Source: JAHEKD01 sp965215945
Lineage (GTDB): Bacteria; Pseudomonadota; Gammaproteobacteria; Arenicellales; JAHEKD01
Direction of reading: 5' to 3'
NCBI GenBank assembly: GCA_965215945.1
Contig: CBDCFC010000025.1
Coordinates: 1-64,000 of the forward strand
DNA: 64,000 nucleotides
Made by a program: the position numbers and the translations under genes. Positions 8,577 to 17,964 of the stretch are shown here, one piece after another; within the stretch, counting starts at the first letter, position 1; each line of letters starts with the position of its first letter. Below the pieces are notes generated by a model that was given only the letters and a program-made list of their open reading frames with translations, ran no database searches and was not told the DNA's origin.

Positions 8577-9512
8577 CTAACTGCTAGTTTGGTTGATATT
8601 AAAAAATCGAAAGAACTCGATTAATTCTTCCGTAGCTGCAGCTGGTTCTATAGCTTTGAAGTTAATTTTATCGCTGGGGCGAGACTGGGCTAATTGGTTT
8701 AAATCACATCGAACCACGCAGCCAAGTTTAGGATAGCCGCCGATCGAGCCGGCGTCTTTGAGTAATATGATAGGCTGGCCATCAGGCGGAATTTGGATGC
8801 TGCCTAGTGCTATGCCCTCGGAGATAATCCCTGTTCCTTCATAGGTTATTTTTTCACCTTCAAGCCGGCATCCCATGCGGTCCATACGTTGACTCACCGT
8901 AAAACTATTGCTAGTAAATGCAGTTTGTTGCGATCGGTCAAATCGGTCATATTGATAACTGGGAATAAATCTTAGCGTAATGGTGTTTGGATATTCAGGA
9001 ATAAAATATGAAGGTACGGCTCGCCGGAAAGCTAAACCGTTCCCAGTCTCTGCAGATAATAAATCGTTCGCTGCTAGCGGCTGGCCGCATAAACCACCTA
9101 ATTTTTCTCTGACGACAGTCGCGCTACTGCCGAAAACAGGTTTAACAGCAAATCCATTTTGGATCGCCAGGTAAGCACGTAAACCTTTTTTTGCCGTGTT
9201 AAACTTTAATTTATCACCCACTTGAATACGATGAGTTGACCAGTTTGCAGCGGGTTTGTTGTTAATGGTGAGATTCATGTCAGCGCCGCAAGTTGCAACA
9301 GTTGAATTAATCGTGGATTCGAACTGCGATAGGCCAATAGTCATTTCAATTGTCGCTGAATTAGGCGGGTTATCCAGCAATCGATTCGCCCATAAAAAAG
9401 CATGTTCATCCATGGGGCCGCCTGATGACAGTCCATTCTCGCGATGGCCATAACGTCCCCAGTCCTGAATCGTGCTGAGCACACCTGGCTTTATTACTTT
9501 CAGGCCAATCAA
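8577..9512 (-). CDS. pxpC: 5-oxoprolinase subunit C (KipA/YbgK, biotin-carboxyltransferase-like)
   Basis: The 311-residue subunit C of the ATP-dependent PxpABC 5-oxoprolinase, which opens pyroglutamate to glutamate. Recognised from the N-terminal IKPGVLSTIQDWGRYGHRE, GPMDEHAFLWANRLL, LRAYLAIQNGF and the C-terminal GGYPKLGCVVRCDLNQLAQ. Its ATG overlaps the pxpB stop by four bases, the usual coupled arrangement. Subunit C works with pxpB downstream of pxpA in the same operon. The assignment rests on strong family motifs plus the complete A-B-C neighbourhood. Confidence 0.93.
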   Translation of the reverse strand: MIGLKVIKPGVLSTIQDWGRYGHRENGLSSGGPMDEHAFLWANRLLDNPPNSATIEMTIGLSQFESTINSTVATCGADMNLTINNKPAANWSTHRIQVGDKLKFNTAKKGLRAYLAIQNGFAVKPVFGSSATVVREKLGGLCGQPLAANDLLSAETGNGLAFRRAVPSYFIPEYPNTITLRFIPSYQYDRFDRSQQTAFTSNSFTVSQRMDRMGCRLEGEKITYEGTGIISEGIALGSIQIPPDGQPIILLKDAGSIGGYPKLGCVVRCDLNQLAQSRPSDKINFKAIEPAAATEELIEFFRFFNINQTSS

Positions 9513-10192
9513 AGCTCACCGCCTAATGCTAAATAACTTTCTTTATCGATTGGTTTGAATTTAACCCTGTCACCGATTTGATAAGGTTGTGGAGGCTTTA
9601 ATTCAGGATCAAACAATTTCATTGGTGAGCGACCTAAAAGCCGCCAGCCGCCAGGCGTGCTCTCGGGATAAACAGCGGTTTGCTTTTCGGCGATGGCGAC
9701 TGAACCGGGCGGCACTTGAGTTCTGGGTGTCGAGAGCCGAGGTAATACCAGGGGAGGCTCAATTATGCCCATAAATGCGAAGCCGGGCATGAATCCAAGT
9801 GCGAAAACCGTGTATTCGGGCTTTTGATGCAACTCGATTAACTTATCGATAGAGATTCCTATTAATGCTGCAGTATCTTCAAGGTCGAGCCCGCTTTCTG
9901 GGGAATAATAAACAGGAATTTCGACTAATTTGCTTGAACTAGTTATTTTTTCATTTTGACAATCATTAATTGATTGCAGGAGTTTTGCTTTGATTTCGTT
10001 GTAATCAAGAGATAAGGGGCTAAAACTGATTAGCAAACTGGTATAGGACGGCGTTACATCGATAATTTGATCATCAGGCCATTGTTTGATTTGTCTGATT
10101 AAAGCAGCAATTTGTGCTGGAAGATCGGTATCAATGCCGTCACCAAAATAGATAATCAGTGTGTTTTCATTGACCTGATTGATCTTAGGCAT
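9509..10192 (-). CDS. pxpB: 5-oxoprolinase subunit B (KipI/YbgJ)
   Basis: The 227-residue allophanate-hydrolase-subunit-1-like protein. It has IIDVTPSYTSLLISFSP in the N-terminal half and the family signature FALGFMPGFAFMG followed by PRLSTPRTQVPPGSVAIA and STPGGWRLLGRSP. It forms the catalytic assembly with PxpC. The gene lies 19 bases after pxpA and overlaps pxpC by four bases, so translation of B and C is probably coupled. Older annotations call this family KipI, an inhibitor of the KinA sensor in Bacillus; the pxpA neighbour argues for the metabolic role here. Confidence 0.93.
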   Translation of the reverse strand: MPKINQVNENTLIIYFGDGIDTDLPAQIAALIRQIKQWPDDQIIDVTPSYTSLLISFSPLSLDYNEIKAKLLQSINDCQNEKITSSSKLVEIPVYYSPESGLDLEDTAALIGISIDKLIELHQKPEYTVFALGFMPGFAFMGIIEPPLVLPRLSTPRTQVPPGSVAIAEKQTAVYPESTPGGWRLLGRSPMKLFDPELKPPQPYQIGDRVKFKPIDKESYLALGGEL

Positions 10193-10211
10193 TAATTAAA
10201 ACGGGGCAATA

Positions 10212-10949
10212 CTATGATTGTTTCAAAATTTGCTGGATTTTTGGTGCCGCTTCAATTGAGGTCGGATTATCACCATGTATGCACAAACTATTAGCTTTGA
10301 TTTCAAGTTTTGCCCCTGATTGGGTAATCACAAAACCGTCTGTCATGTTGCGAACCTGTTCAGAGATTATCTGCGGGTCGCTATGAACTGCATTTTCAAG
10401 GGTCCGTGAAGCCAGCTGACCCTGATCATCGTAAAGCCGGTCGGCAAAAGCTTCATAAAGTAGCTCGATGCCTTTTGCTTTGGCCATTTCTGCATAATCT
10501 TTCCATCTGGGTGTGGCGACAATCATGAATTTCAATTTTGGATTGTAGTCAGCAACAGCCTGCATGATGGTTTCAATCAACTCATCATTGCGCATCATGT
10601 CATTGTTTAATGCACCATGAGGTTTGATATAAGTAATGTGTGTGTTATTGGCTTGGCAAATTGCTTCTAAAGCGCCGGATTGATAGATCACCATTTCTTT
10701 TATTTCATCCAGCTTGCATTGCATCGATCGGCGGCCGAAACCAACTAAATCAGGGTAGCCTGGGTGAGCCCCGATTTCGACATTATGCTTAAGTGCGAGC
10801 TGGACAGTTTTATTCATGCTAACTGGATCAGAAGCATGGAAACCGCAAGCAATATTTGCCATATCGAGATAGGGCATGACTTTTTCATCATTACCCATCG
10901 GCCAGGGGCCGAAGCTTTCACCCATATCACAGTTGAGTTTCATGTCCAC
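10212..10949 (-). CDS. pxpA: 5-oxoprolinase subunit A (LamB/YcsF family)
   Basis: First gene of the minus-strand 5-oxoproline operon; 245 residues. The YcsF family signature is plain: LNCDMGESFG at the N-terminus, MANIACGFHASDP, VEIGAHPGYPDLVGFGRR, ITYIKPHGALNND, EAFADRLYDDQGQL and SLCIHGDNPTS near the end. It probably takes part in phosphorylation and opening of the lactam ring together with PxpB and PxpC. A GAGGTGG Shine-Dalgarno stands before the ATG. The operon is divergent from the SDR gene, with about 115 bases of shared promoter region. Confidence 0.94.
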   Translation of the reverse strand: MDMKLNCDMGESFGPWPMGNDEKVMPYLDMANIACGFHASDPVSMNKTVQLALKHNVEIGAHPGYPDLVGFGRRSMQCKLDEIKEMVIYQSGALEAICQANNTHITYIKPHGALNNDMMRNDELIETIMQAVADYNPKLKFMIVATPRWKDYAEMAKAKGIELLYEAFADRLYDDQGQLASRTLENAVHSDPQIISEQVRNMTDGFVITQSGAKLEIKANSLCIHGDNPTSIEAAPKIQQILKQS

Positions 10950-11064
10950 CTCGTTTTAATGTTTTCTTTGATAACTATAACGCAGATCGGAATCGGCTCA
11001 CAATGCTTATTGTATGATTCGCCACTCACTTATATCATGGCAACTTTACAAAAGAGGATTAATC

Positions 11065-11850
11065 ATGGATTTAGGAATTCAGGGAAAAACCGCCATTGTC
11101 TGTGCATCGAGCAAAGGCTTGGGCAAGGCCTGTGCCATCTCGCTGGCGCAGGAAGGTGTCAATGTTGTTTTAAATGGCCGCACAGAATCGACATTGTCCG
11201 AAGCTGCCGATGAAGTCCGGGATAAAGCAGCAGAAGGTGTGATTGTAACGCCTGTTGCGGCTGATGTGACCAGCGAAACTGGTCGGCAGGAATTACTCTC
11301 AGCCTGTCCAGACCCTGATATTCTGGTGAACAATGCAGGCGGTCCACCACCTGGAAACTTTCGTGATTGGGGTGAAGAGGAGTGGTTGAGTGCCTTGAAT
11401 GCGAACATGTTGACTCCCATCAGTTTAATCAAGGCTACAGTCGACAGTATGTGTGAAAAGGGTTTTGGTCGCATTGTTAACATTACTTCAGCGGCGGTTA
11501 AAGCACCGATCCCGGTATTGGGGCTGTCTAACGGTGCGCGCACTGGTTTAACAGGTTTTGTTTCAGGTTTGGCCCGAGAAGTTGCTGATAAAGGCGTCAC
11601 CGTTAACAACATGCTACCAGGAATTTTCGCCACTGACCGTCTGCCCGGTTTGATGGGTTATATTGCCGAGTCAACTGGAAAGACAGTCGAAGAGGCGACA
11701 CAAATACGCCGTGGCATGATTCCGGTAAAACGTTTTGGTGAGCCGATGGAGTTCGGTCAATATTGTGCTTTTTTGTGTAGTGTTCAGGCCGGTTATGTGA
11801 CGGCACAGAATGTTGTGCTGGATGGTGGCACTTTCCCGGGAACATTATAG
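11065..11850 (+). CDS. Short-chain dehydrogenase/reductase-family protein
   Basis: A 261-residue NAD(P)-binding protein of the SDR superfamily. It shows ASSKGLGKACA as the cofactor-binding glycine motif, DILVNNAGGPPPGNF, and the terminal LDGGTFPG. Where classical members have YxxxK, this one reads SNGAR, so the catalytic tyrosine is serine and the lysine is arginine. It therefore belongs to an atypical subgroup or has a different chemistry. I chose the ATG at 11065, which has AGAGG nine bases upstream; the frame is open further upstream but without a good start. The neighbour downstream is an EamA transporter. Confidence 0.85.
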   Translation: MDLGIQGKTAIVCASSKGLGKACAISLAQEGVNVVLNGRTESTLSEAADEVRDKAAEGVIVTPVAADVTSETGRQELLSACPDPDILVNNAGGPPPGNFRDWGEEEWLSALNANMLTPISLIKATVDSMCEKGFGRIVNITSAAVKAPIPVLGLSNGARTGLTGFVSGLAREVADKGVTVNNMLPGIFATDRLPGLMGYIAESTGKTVEEATQIRRGMIPVKRFGEPMEFGQYCAFLCSVQAGYVTAQNVVLDGGTFPGTL

Positions 11851-11915
11851 CAAGTTTCGGATTGAAGGCATTGGGCTATGGCGGTTAAATAAGATAAACA
11901 AATCTAAGGATAGAC

Positions 11916-12804
11916 ATGTCTGCCAAGCTTTGGGCTTTGTTGGTGATACTCTCTGTGCTCTGGGGCGGGTCCTTTTTTCTTGCTGAAATCGCTTTAAATG
12001 ATGTCTCGCCTTATATGCTGGTTACATTGCGTGTGGGTATAGCCGCATTAGTGTTACTGATTTATTTGCTGATCATGCGTCAATGGCAATCGATCAGCCT
12101 AAAAATTTGCCTTACGCTGTTGGTAATGGGTGCGTTAAACAATGTCATTCCTTTTACGCTGATTTTTTGGGGTCAGGTTTATATCGAAAGCGGGCTGGCC
12201 GCGATTCTCAATGCTACCACGCCGTTATTCACTGTCTTACTGGCTCATTTGATGACCCAGGACGAAAAAATGTCGGTCAATAAAATAATCGGGGTCATAA
12301 TTGGATTTATTGGCGTGGTTTTTTTGATTGGCCCGGTTGCATTGAGTGGGCAAAAGAATCAGGCTTTAGGTCAAATTGCGGTGCTAGGTGCAGCAATTTC
12401 CTATGCGCTTGCCGGAATATGGGGCAAACGTTTGCGTAGTGTTTCAGCGGCTGTGTCGAGTACCGGTATGTTATTAGGCTCGACGATTATCATGATTATT
12501 TTTTGTTTACTTAAGGGCGAATCATTTGCACTGAATTTTAGTTCGTCAAGTTGGGCTGCTATCATCGGGCTTGCCGTTTTGAGCACCGCGCTGGCTTATA
12601 TAATCTATTTTTATATTCTGGCAGAAGCAGGCGCAACCAACCTTTTGTTAGTAACATTTTTAATTCCCTTGAGTGCACTGATTTTAGGCGTGGTATTCCT
12701 CAATGAATTCTTTTAAGACCAACGCGATTATAGGCATGGTACTAATTATTTTTAGTTTGGTTTGTATTGATGGGCGTTTATTTCAATTAAAAAAATCTAA
12801 TTAG
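11916..12804 (+). pseudogene. EamA/DMT-family transporter, frameshifted near the 3' end
   Basis: An inner-membrane drug/metabolite transporter with ten predicted helices in two EamA repeats; it begins with SVLWGGSFFLAEIAL, typical of the family. The open frame stops at 12716 after LILGVVFLNEFF. Dropping one T from the TTTT run at 12711-12714 lets the reading continue as FKTNAIIGMVLIIFSLVCI to the stop at 12804, giving a normal 295-residue protein. The last helix would otherwise be lost. The substrate is unknown. gluQ starts two bases after the restored stop, which supports the longer gene as the original. Confidence 0.85.
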
Positions 12805-12805
12805 T

Positions 12806-13744
12806 ATGTCCAGACACCTAAAATCACGTTATGCACCCAGCCCGACAGGGCCGCTTCATCTTGGAAATTTAAGAACAGCGTTATTAGCCTGGTTACAAGC
12901 CAGGTTGTCAAACGCAAAATTCATATTGCGAATGGAGGATTTAGATCTTCCCCGAGTCAAATCGGGTTCGGCGCAACAGATTATTGATGACTTGTTCTGG
13001 TTAGGGTTGGACTGGGATAATGAATTAACCGCTTCGGGTCAAATAGACTATTATTTTCAATCGCAGCGGACGCAGCGTTATCAACAAGCCTTACTTAATC
13101 TTTATAAAAAAGGTCTAGTTTATCCTTGTTATTGTTCGCGTAGGGATATTCGTGAAGCGGCCAGTGCACCACATGGGCCGCTGCCTGTTTATCCAGGGAC
13201 TTGTCGTGGTAAATATGCTGGTATTTCACCTTTAAAGGAAAAACAAATCGAAGGACGGCTGCCGGCATGGCGTTTCAAGGTGGATGACAGAGTTATTGAA
13301 TTTGAGGATAAATTGATGGGATCTTTCAAGCAAAATTTGAAAGATGAGGTTGGTGATTTTGTCGTTCGCCGAAGCGATGGCTTATTTGCGTATCAACTCG
13401 CAGTAGTAGTTGATGACCTTGATATGGGTATTACGGATGTTTTGCGTGGTGAAGATTTGCTCGATTCAACGTGTCGCCAAATAGTCTTGTTCCAGTCGAT
13501 GAGTGCGTCGGCTCCCGATTATTGGCACGTAAAACTCATGTGTGATAAAAATGGTCAACGTTTAGCTAAACGTGATGGCCCAGCTTCGCTAGCTGAATTA
13601 CGCAAACAAGACGTAACACCAGAATCAGTCATTGGCGATTTAGCCTACAGTTGTGACTTGGTTGATGAAAATCAGCCGATTTCCAGCTACGAGTTATTAT
13701 CAGAGTTGAGCTTGGCAGATTTTGTTTTCCGCTTAAAACAATAA
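12806..13744 (+). CDS. gluQ: Glutamyl-Q tRNA(Asp) synthetase
   Basis: A truncated glutamyl-tRNA synthetase paralogue that glutamylates queuosine in the tRNA-Asp anticodon. At 312 residues it lacks an anticodon-binding domain. It has YAPSPTGPLHLGNLRTALLAW (HIGH-type motif), the zinc-site stretch PCYCSRRDI, VLRGEDLLDST and LAKRDG in the KMSKS position. The stop codon overlaps the ATG of the next transporter by one base, indicating a short operon. It could be misannotated as gltX, but the length and motifs fit gluQ (yadB). Confidence 0.94.
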   Translation: MSRHLKSRYAPSPTGPLHLGNLRTALLAWLQARLSNAKFILRMEDLDLPRVKSGSAQQIIDDLFWLGLDWDNELTASGQIDYYFQSQRTQRYQQALLNLYKKGLVYPCYCSRRDIREAASAPHGPLPVYPGTCRGKYAGISPLKEKQIEGRLPAWRFKVDDRVIEFEDKLMGSFKQNLKDEVGDFVVRRSDGLFAYQLAVVVDDLDMGITDVLRGEDLLDSTCRQIVLFQSMSASAPDYWHVKLMCDKNGQRLAKRDGPASLAELRKQDVTPESVIGDLAYSCDLVDENQPISSYELLSELSLADFVFRLKQ

Positions 13745-14583
13745 TGTCTAATTTACGCCTTTTTATCTTGACCGTATTGGCAATGATTGCGTTTGCAGGA
13801 AACTCGCTGTTGTGTCGATTAGTTTTAGCGGAAACAGATATTGATGCCGCTAGTTTCACAACTATTCGGTTAGTTTCAGGCGCTGTTATCTTGTGGCTAT
13901 TAGTAGGTCTAAATAAATCTATTAACGAAGAAGCAGGAAATTGGTCGTCAGCTGTTGCTTTGTTTGCATACGCGGCTGGATTTTCATTTGCATATATACA
14001 CCTTTCTGCCGCAACGGGCGCTCTGTTATTGTTCGGTGCGGTACAAGTCACAATGATCAGTTTTGGTCTGCTCAAAGGTGAACGTTTTGCTTTTTTACAA
14101 CTGATTGGTTTTGTTGTTGCAATTGCAGGGTTAATTATTTTATTTCTTCCGGGTGTGACAAAGCCGCCGTTATATTCTTTGCTATTGATGCTAGTAGCCG
14201 GAATTGCATGGGGAGTTTATTCTATAAGAGGTAGACTTGCGGGGAATCCTTTGTCAGTTACGGCAGGTAATTTCGTTCGCACTGTTCCAATCACGTTCGG
14301 ACTGAGTCTGCTAATGTTTAATCAAATAAATATTGATCTTGCTGGAGTGGTTTATGCTTTGCTATCAGGAGCATTGGCGTCTGGAGTTGGTTATGCCATC
14401 TGGTACAGTGCATTGCCATTTTTGCAAGCCACACATGCGGCGACAGTCCAGCTCAGTGTGCCAGTAATTGCAGCTTTTGGTGGGGTGTTATTGCTCGCCG
14501 AACCCATAAGTTTACGTTTGTTGTTTGCTTCCATCGCTATCATTGGTGGTATTGCATTAGTGATACAAACAAAGCAACCTTAA
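13744..14583 (+). CDS. EamA/DMT-family transporter
   Basis: A 279-residue inner-membrane protein with about ten hydrophobic helices, starting LRLFILTVLAMIAFAGNSLLCRLVL and containing the second-repeat stretch LMLVAGIAWGVYSIRGR. It is a drug/metabolite-type carrier of unknown substrate. It is a distinct paralogue from the transporter at 11916 and is intact. Its ATG overlaps the gluQ stop by one base (TAATG), so the two genes are translationally coupled. It converges on livF with only 17 bases between them. Confidence 0.88.
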   Translation: MSNLRLFILTVLAMIAFAGNSLLCRLVLAETDIDAASFTTIRLVSGAVILWLLVGLNKSINEEAGNWSSAVALFAYAAGFSFAYIHLSAATGALLLFGAVQVTMISFGLLKGERFAFLQLIGFVVAIAGLIILFLPGVTKPPLYSLLLMLVAGIAWGVYSIRGRLAGNPLSVTAGNFVRTVPITFGLSLLMFNQINIDLAGVVYALLSGALASGVGYAIWYSALPFLQATHAATVQLSVPVIAAFGGVLLLAEPISLRLLFASIAIIGGIALVIQTKQP

Positions 14584-14600
14584 GAATAAGCTGCGTTTTT

Positions 14601-15296
14601 TCAGACAGCTAAATAAGTTTCAATTATGTCGTTTCGGTTTGTCAGTTCATCTGAATTGCCATACCAGACAATATTTCCTTTTTCAAGAATGTAATGGTAA
14701 TTGGCAATTTTTAGCAAATCGTTAATATTTTTATCGACGATTAATATCGATTGCTTGAGCGATTTTAATTGTTGTAAACATTGCCAGATTTCTTCTCTTA
14801 ACAGTGGCGCCAGGCCCTCGGTAGCCTCATCTAAAATGAGTAACCTGGGGTTGGTCATTAAAGCCCGGCCGATGGCCAGCATTTGTTGTTCACCGCCGGA
14901 TAGCTGATTACCCATGTTTTGTTGGCGTTCGGCCAGTCGCGGGAATAATTGGTAAATCGTTTCTTCTTTCCAATTCTCGCTATTAATTGTTCTTGCAGTA
15001 GCAATCAGATTTTCACGCACTGTCAAATTTGGAAATATTTGCCGGCCTTCCGGAACATAGCCGATGCCAAGTTGGGCGATTTTCCAGCTTGGCAGTTTGT
15101 GGATAGGCTGATTCAGAAATGACACCTGACCTCGATAATATCTAACCAAACCCATTATCGAACGCAAGGTCGTAGTTTTACCCATGCCGTTGCGGCCCAA
15201 TAAGGTGATAATGTCTCCCTGCCTGACCGAAAGACTGACTTTATGCAGAACTTCCGATAAGCCGTATTTGGTTGATAAATCAGCAACTTCAAGCAT
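14601..15296 (-). CDS. livF: Branched-chain-amino-acid-type ABC transporter ATPase LivF
   Basis: A 231-residue ATP-binding subunit. It has Walker A GRNGMGKTTT, the Q-loop region, the signature LSGGEQQMLAIGRALM and Walker B LLILDEATEGLAP. The EGLAP after Walker B is characteristic of LivF/UrtE-type ATPases. I chose the ATG at 15296; the frame runs further upstream, but only this start gives the usual N-terminus MLEVADLSTKYG and overlaps the livG stop by eight bases. It is the last gene of the liv operon on the minus strand. Confidence 0.93.
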   Translation of the reverse strand: MLEVADLSTKYGLSEVLHKVSLSVRQGDIITLLGRNGMGKTTTLRSIMGLVRYYRGQVSFLNQPIHKLPSWKIAQLGIGYVPEGRQIFPNLTVRENLIATARTINSENWKEETIYQLFPRLAERQQNMGNQLSGGEQQMLAIGRALMTNPRLLILDEATEGLAPLLREEIWQCLQQLKSLKQSILIVDKNINDLLKIANYHYILEKGNIVWYGNSDELTNRNDIIETYLAV

Positions 15297-16038
15297 GATC
15301 ACTGCCCAAATAGGCTTCAATGACAAGCGGATTGTTACGAATGTTGTGCGGTGAGTCAGAAGCAATAATCTTACCTGATGCCATCACAGATATTGTGTCC
15401 GCCAGTTGAAATACGGCTTCCATGTCATGTTCGACAAGCAAAATGGCCATCGATTTTTTAATATCATGCAATAACTCAATCATGTTTTTTCCGTCCAATA
15501 ACGACATCCCGGACATGGGTTCGTCCAGCAATAGCACTTTGGGATTGGTAGCCAAACACATGGTTATTTCTAACCGGCCTTGCTCACCATGTGATAGCTC
15601 ACCGGCTAGATTTTTTGCTTTTTCCAGCAGATTAAAGTCGCTTAAATAGTTATTCGCTTGCTTGAGCAAATGTTGGTTTTTGCTGACCTTTTTAAGGTTT
15701 ATCTGATTTCTATGCTGTTTTGTCAGCAATGCAATCAGCATGTTTTCAAGTACACTGAGTTCATTGATGACTGAAGTGATCTGATAAGTGCGTCCCACGC
15801 CGGCCTGAGCCCGTTGCCAGGTCGATAAATCAGTGAGGTCTAGTCCTTCGAGTTCGACGACACCTTGGTCAGGAGTCAATTCGCCCGTTAATAAACTAAT
15901 CGCCGTGGATTTGCCGGCACCGTTAGGTCCGATCAGGGCATGAATTTTACCTCTAGGTAAGTTAACTGAGAATTCTTCAACGGCCTTTAGTCCACCAAAG
16001 CTTTTTTTAAGATTGCTGGCTTTCAGAAGAGCAGTCAT
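15289..16038 (-). CDS. livG: Branched-chain-amino-acid-type ABC transporter ATPase LivG
   Basis: The second ATPase of the importer; about 249 residues from the ATG at 16038. It has Walker A GPNGAGKST, the LivG-typical GVGRTYQI, the signature LSHGEQGRLEI and Walker B VLLLDEPMSGM. It partners LivF at the membrane complex LivHM. The chosen start overlaps livM by four bases; longer in-frame starts would run well into livM. All five genes needed for a complete transporter are present in order K-H-M-G-F. Confidence 0.93.
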   Translation of the reverse strand: MTALLKASNLKKSFGGLKAVEEFSVNLPRGKIHALIGPNGAGKSTAISLLTGELTPDQGVVELEGLDLTDLSTWQRAQAGVGRTYQITSVINELSVLENMLIALLTKQHRNQINLKKVSKNQHLLKQANNYLSDFNLLEKAKNLAGELSHGEQGRLEITMCLATNPKVLLLDEPMSGMSLLDGKNMIELLHDIKKSMAILLVEHDMEAVFQLADTISVMASGKIIASDSPHNIRNNPLVIEAYLGSDHA

Positions 16039-17012
16039 GTCGCTTTTTTTCCCGCTATTGATGCATAAAGCCCCGATTTGGAAGTTAGCACCATGACCAC
16101 CAATGCGATGCCTAAAATAAAATGCCAATGATCAGTATAGCTGGAGAGAAATTCTTCCAAACCGAGCAAAATTATTGCTCCATAAAGACCACCAAACAAC
16201 AGGCCTATGCCTCCCAAAATAACGATAATCAGAAATTTTCCGCTCAAGCTCCAGTGTAAATAGTCAGGGCTGACATACTGAGTCAGATTTACCATTAATG
16301 CACCGGCCAGGCCGCTGCCCATGGCGGATAAAACAAAAATTATCAGTTGTGATTTAAACGGTTGATTACCGAGTGCGACCATGCGTTGGTGGTTAAGCTT
16401 GGCACCCTTGATCATCAAGCCTAAACCGGAATTGATGAATTTATAGGCGATCAGCAAGTAGAGAATCACGCAAACAAAGCAAATGTAATAAAATTGTGTA
16501 TCGTTTTGCAGGTTTAATCCGACCAGGTCATTGCGTGTCCAAAGGCTCAAGCCATCCTCGCCGCCATATTGGGGGATGGAAATGATCAAAAAGTACACCA
16601 TTTGTGCCAATGCCAGAGTGATCATAATGAAATAAACACCTGTTGTACGCAGCGAGATAACGCCGATGACGATACCCAGGATCATACAAGCCACTACTGA
16701 TAGTGGCCAGCTGATCAGGGCATTATTAGTTCCTGAAAATACGGAGAAAACCAATAAATCATTGGTAGCGTGATGTGATAGCACGCCGCATACATAGGCG
16801 CCAATACCGAAAAAAGCAGCGTGACCAAAGCTGACTAAACCCGCTTGCCCGATAATCAAATTAAGGCTGATTCCGACCAGGGCATAGATAAGAATTTTAC
16901 TGGCAATTGAAACATAATAAGTTTCATCAATTGCGTGCAATAGCAGTGGTAGCAAAGCTAATATTACAAAGGTTAAACCTACGATTAAGCTTTGGCGACT
17001 TAGCGAAGTCAT
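16035..17012 (-). CDS. livM: Branched-chain-amino-acid-type ABC transporter permease LivM
   Basis: A 325-residue inner-membrane permease with eight or more hydrophobic segments. It carries the LivM signature GQAGLVSFGHAAFFGIGAY near residue 55 and the permease loop LVNLTQYVSPDYLHWSLSG followed by ILGGIGLLFGGLYGAII. It forms the channel with LivH. Coding regions overlap by four bases on both sides (livH upstream, livG downstream), a tightly coupled operon. Confidence 0.94.
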   Translation of the reverse strand: MTSLSRQSLIVGLTFVILALLPLLLHAIDETYYVSIASKILIYALVGISLNLIIGQAGLVSFGHAAFFGIGAYVCGVLSHHATNDLLVFSVFSGTNNALISWPLSVVACMILGIVIGVISLRTTGVYFIMITLALAQMVYFLIISIPQYGGEDGLSLWTRNDLVGLNLQNDTQFYYICFVCVILYLLIAYKFINSGLGLMIKGAKLNHQRMVALGNQPFKSQLIIFVLSAMGSGLAGALMVNLTQYVSPDYLHWSLSGKFLIIVILGGIGLLFGGLYGAIILLGLEEFLSSYTDHWHFILGIALVVMVLTSKSGLYASIAGKKAT

Positions 17013-17920
17013 AATTTGCTGGACAAACCCTGTGGCTTAACAACCAGTATCACCGCCATTAACAAATAAATCGCAATTGAAGCGAGTGACCCACCGATAA
17101 CGGCGCCATCGGATGCGGACATGAAAGTCTTAAAGAACGCCGGCAAATAGGCCCGGCCTAACGTATCAACGACTCCGATTAACAGCGCCGCGATAAAAGA
17201 GCCTTTAATCGAACCTATGCCGCCGATAACAATCACCACGAATGCCAGAATCAGCACACTTTCACCCATGCCGATCTCGACAGCGTAGATAGGGCCGGCC
17301 AGCCCCCCGGCTAAGGCGGATAGTACGGCTCCGAACGCAAAAACACCGGTATATAGCCGGTTGATATTAATGCCCAAGGCCTGGGCCATTTCCCTGTTGC
17401 TGGAGCCAGCTCGGGTTAGCATGCCAATTTTGCTATTAAAAATCAGCAGATATAATGCCAACAGAATTGCGACCCCCAGGATAATGATGGCGATCCGATA
17501 GGCTGGATAACCACCTTGGCCAAAAATGTTGATCGTAAAATTAAGTGATTGTGGAATATCGATAAATAAAGGCTGGCTGCCCCATATTATGCGAACGGCT
17601 TCATTAAAAAAAAGAATCAAGCCAAATGTCGCCAGCACTTGGTATAAATGATCGCGGTGATAAAGCCGGCGCATAATCAGCATTTCGATAACAATACCCA
17701 AAATAGCCGCACAGATTAATGCAGCACAAATCCCAATGAAAAAGTTTCCGGTTGAATTGGTAATGGTAGCGGTTACGTATGCACCTACCATATAAATTGA
17801 ACCATGGGATAAGTTGATTAATCCCATAATTCCGAACACAAGTGTTAAGCCCGAGGCCAATAAAAATAACGTTACCCCGAGTTGCAGGCCGTTGAAGAGC
17901 TGTTCGATGAAGAGAATCAT
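17009..17920 (-). CDS. livH: Branched-chain-amino-acid-type ABC transporter permease LivH
   Basis: A 303-residue inner-membrane permease. It shows the LivH family start FIEQLFNGLQLGVTLFLLASGLTLVFGIMGLINLSHG, written here as separate features of one N-terminal helix pair, and the conserved AFVVIVIGGIGSIKGSF loop. It pairs with LivM. A REP-like element separates it from the binding-protein gene upstream, so expression of the permease and ATPase genes may be lower than that of the binding protein. Confidence 0.94.
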   Translation of the reverse strand: MILFIEQLFNGLQLGVTLFLLASGLTLVFGIMGLINLSHGSIYMVGAYVTATITNSTGNFFIGICAALICAAILGIVIEMLIMRRLYHRDHLYQVLATFGLILFFNEAVRIIWGSQPLFIDIPQSLNFTINIFGQGGYPAYRIAIIILGVAILLALYLLIFNSKIGMLTRAGSSNREMAQALGININRLYTGVFAFGAVLSALAGGLAGPIYAVEIGMGESVLILAFVVIVIGGIGSIKGSFIAALLIGVVDTLGRAYLPAFFKTFMSASDGAVIGGSLASIAIYLLMAVILVVKPQGLSSKL

Positions 17921-17964
17921 GTGTTAGGAATGATCAAGATTGCCTAATGGGTCGCTACTCTTTG

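Noticed and set aside
11079..11633. 184-codon minus-strand frame
   Set aside because: It lies entirely antisense to the SDR gene and shows no domain features.
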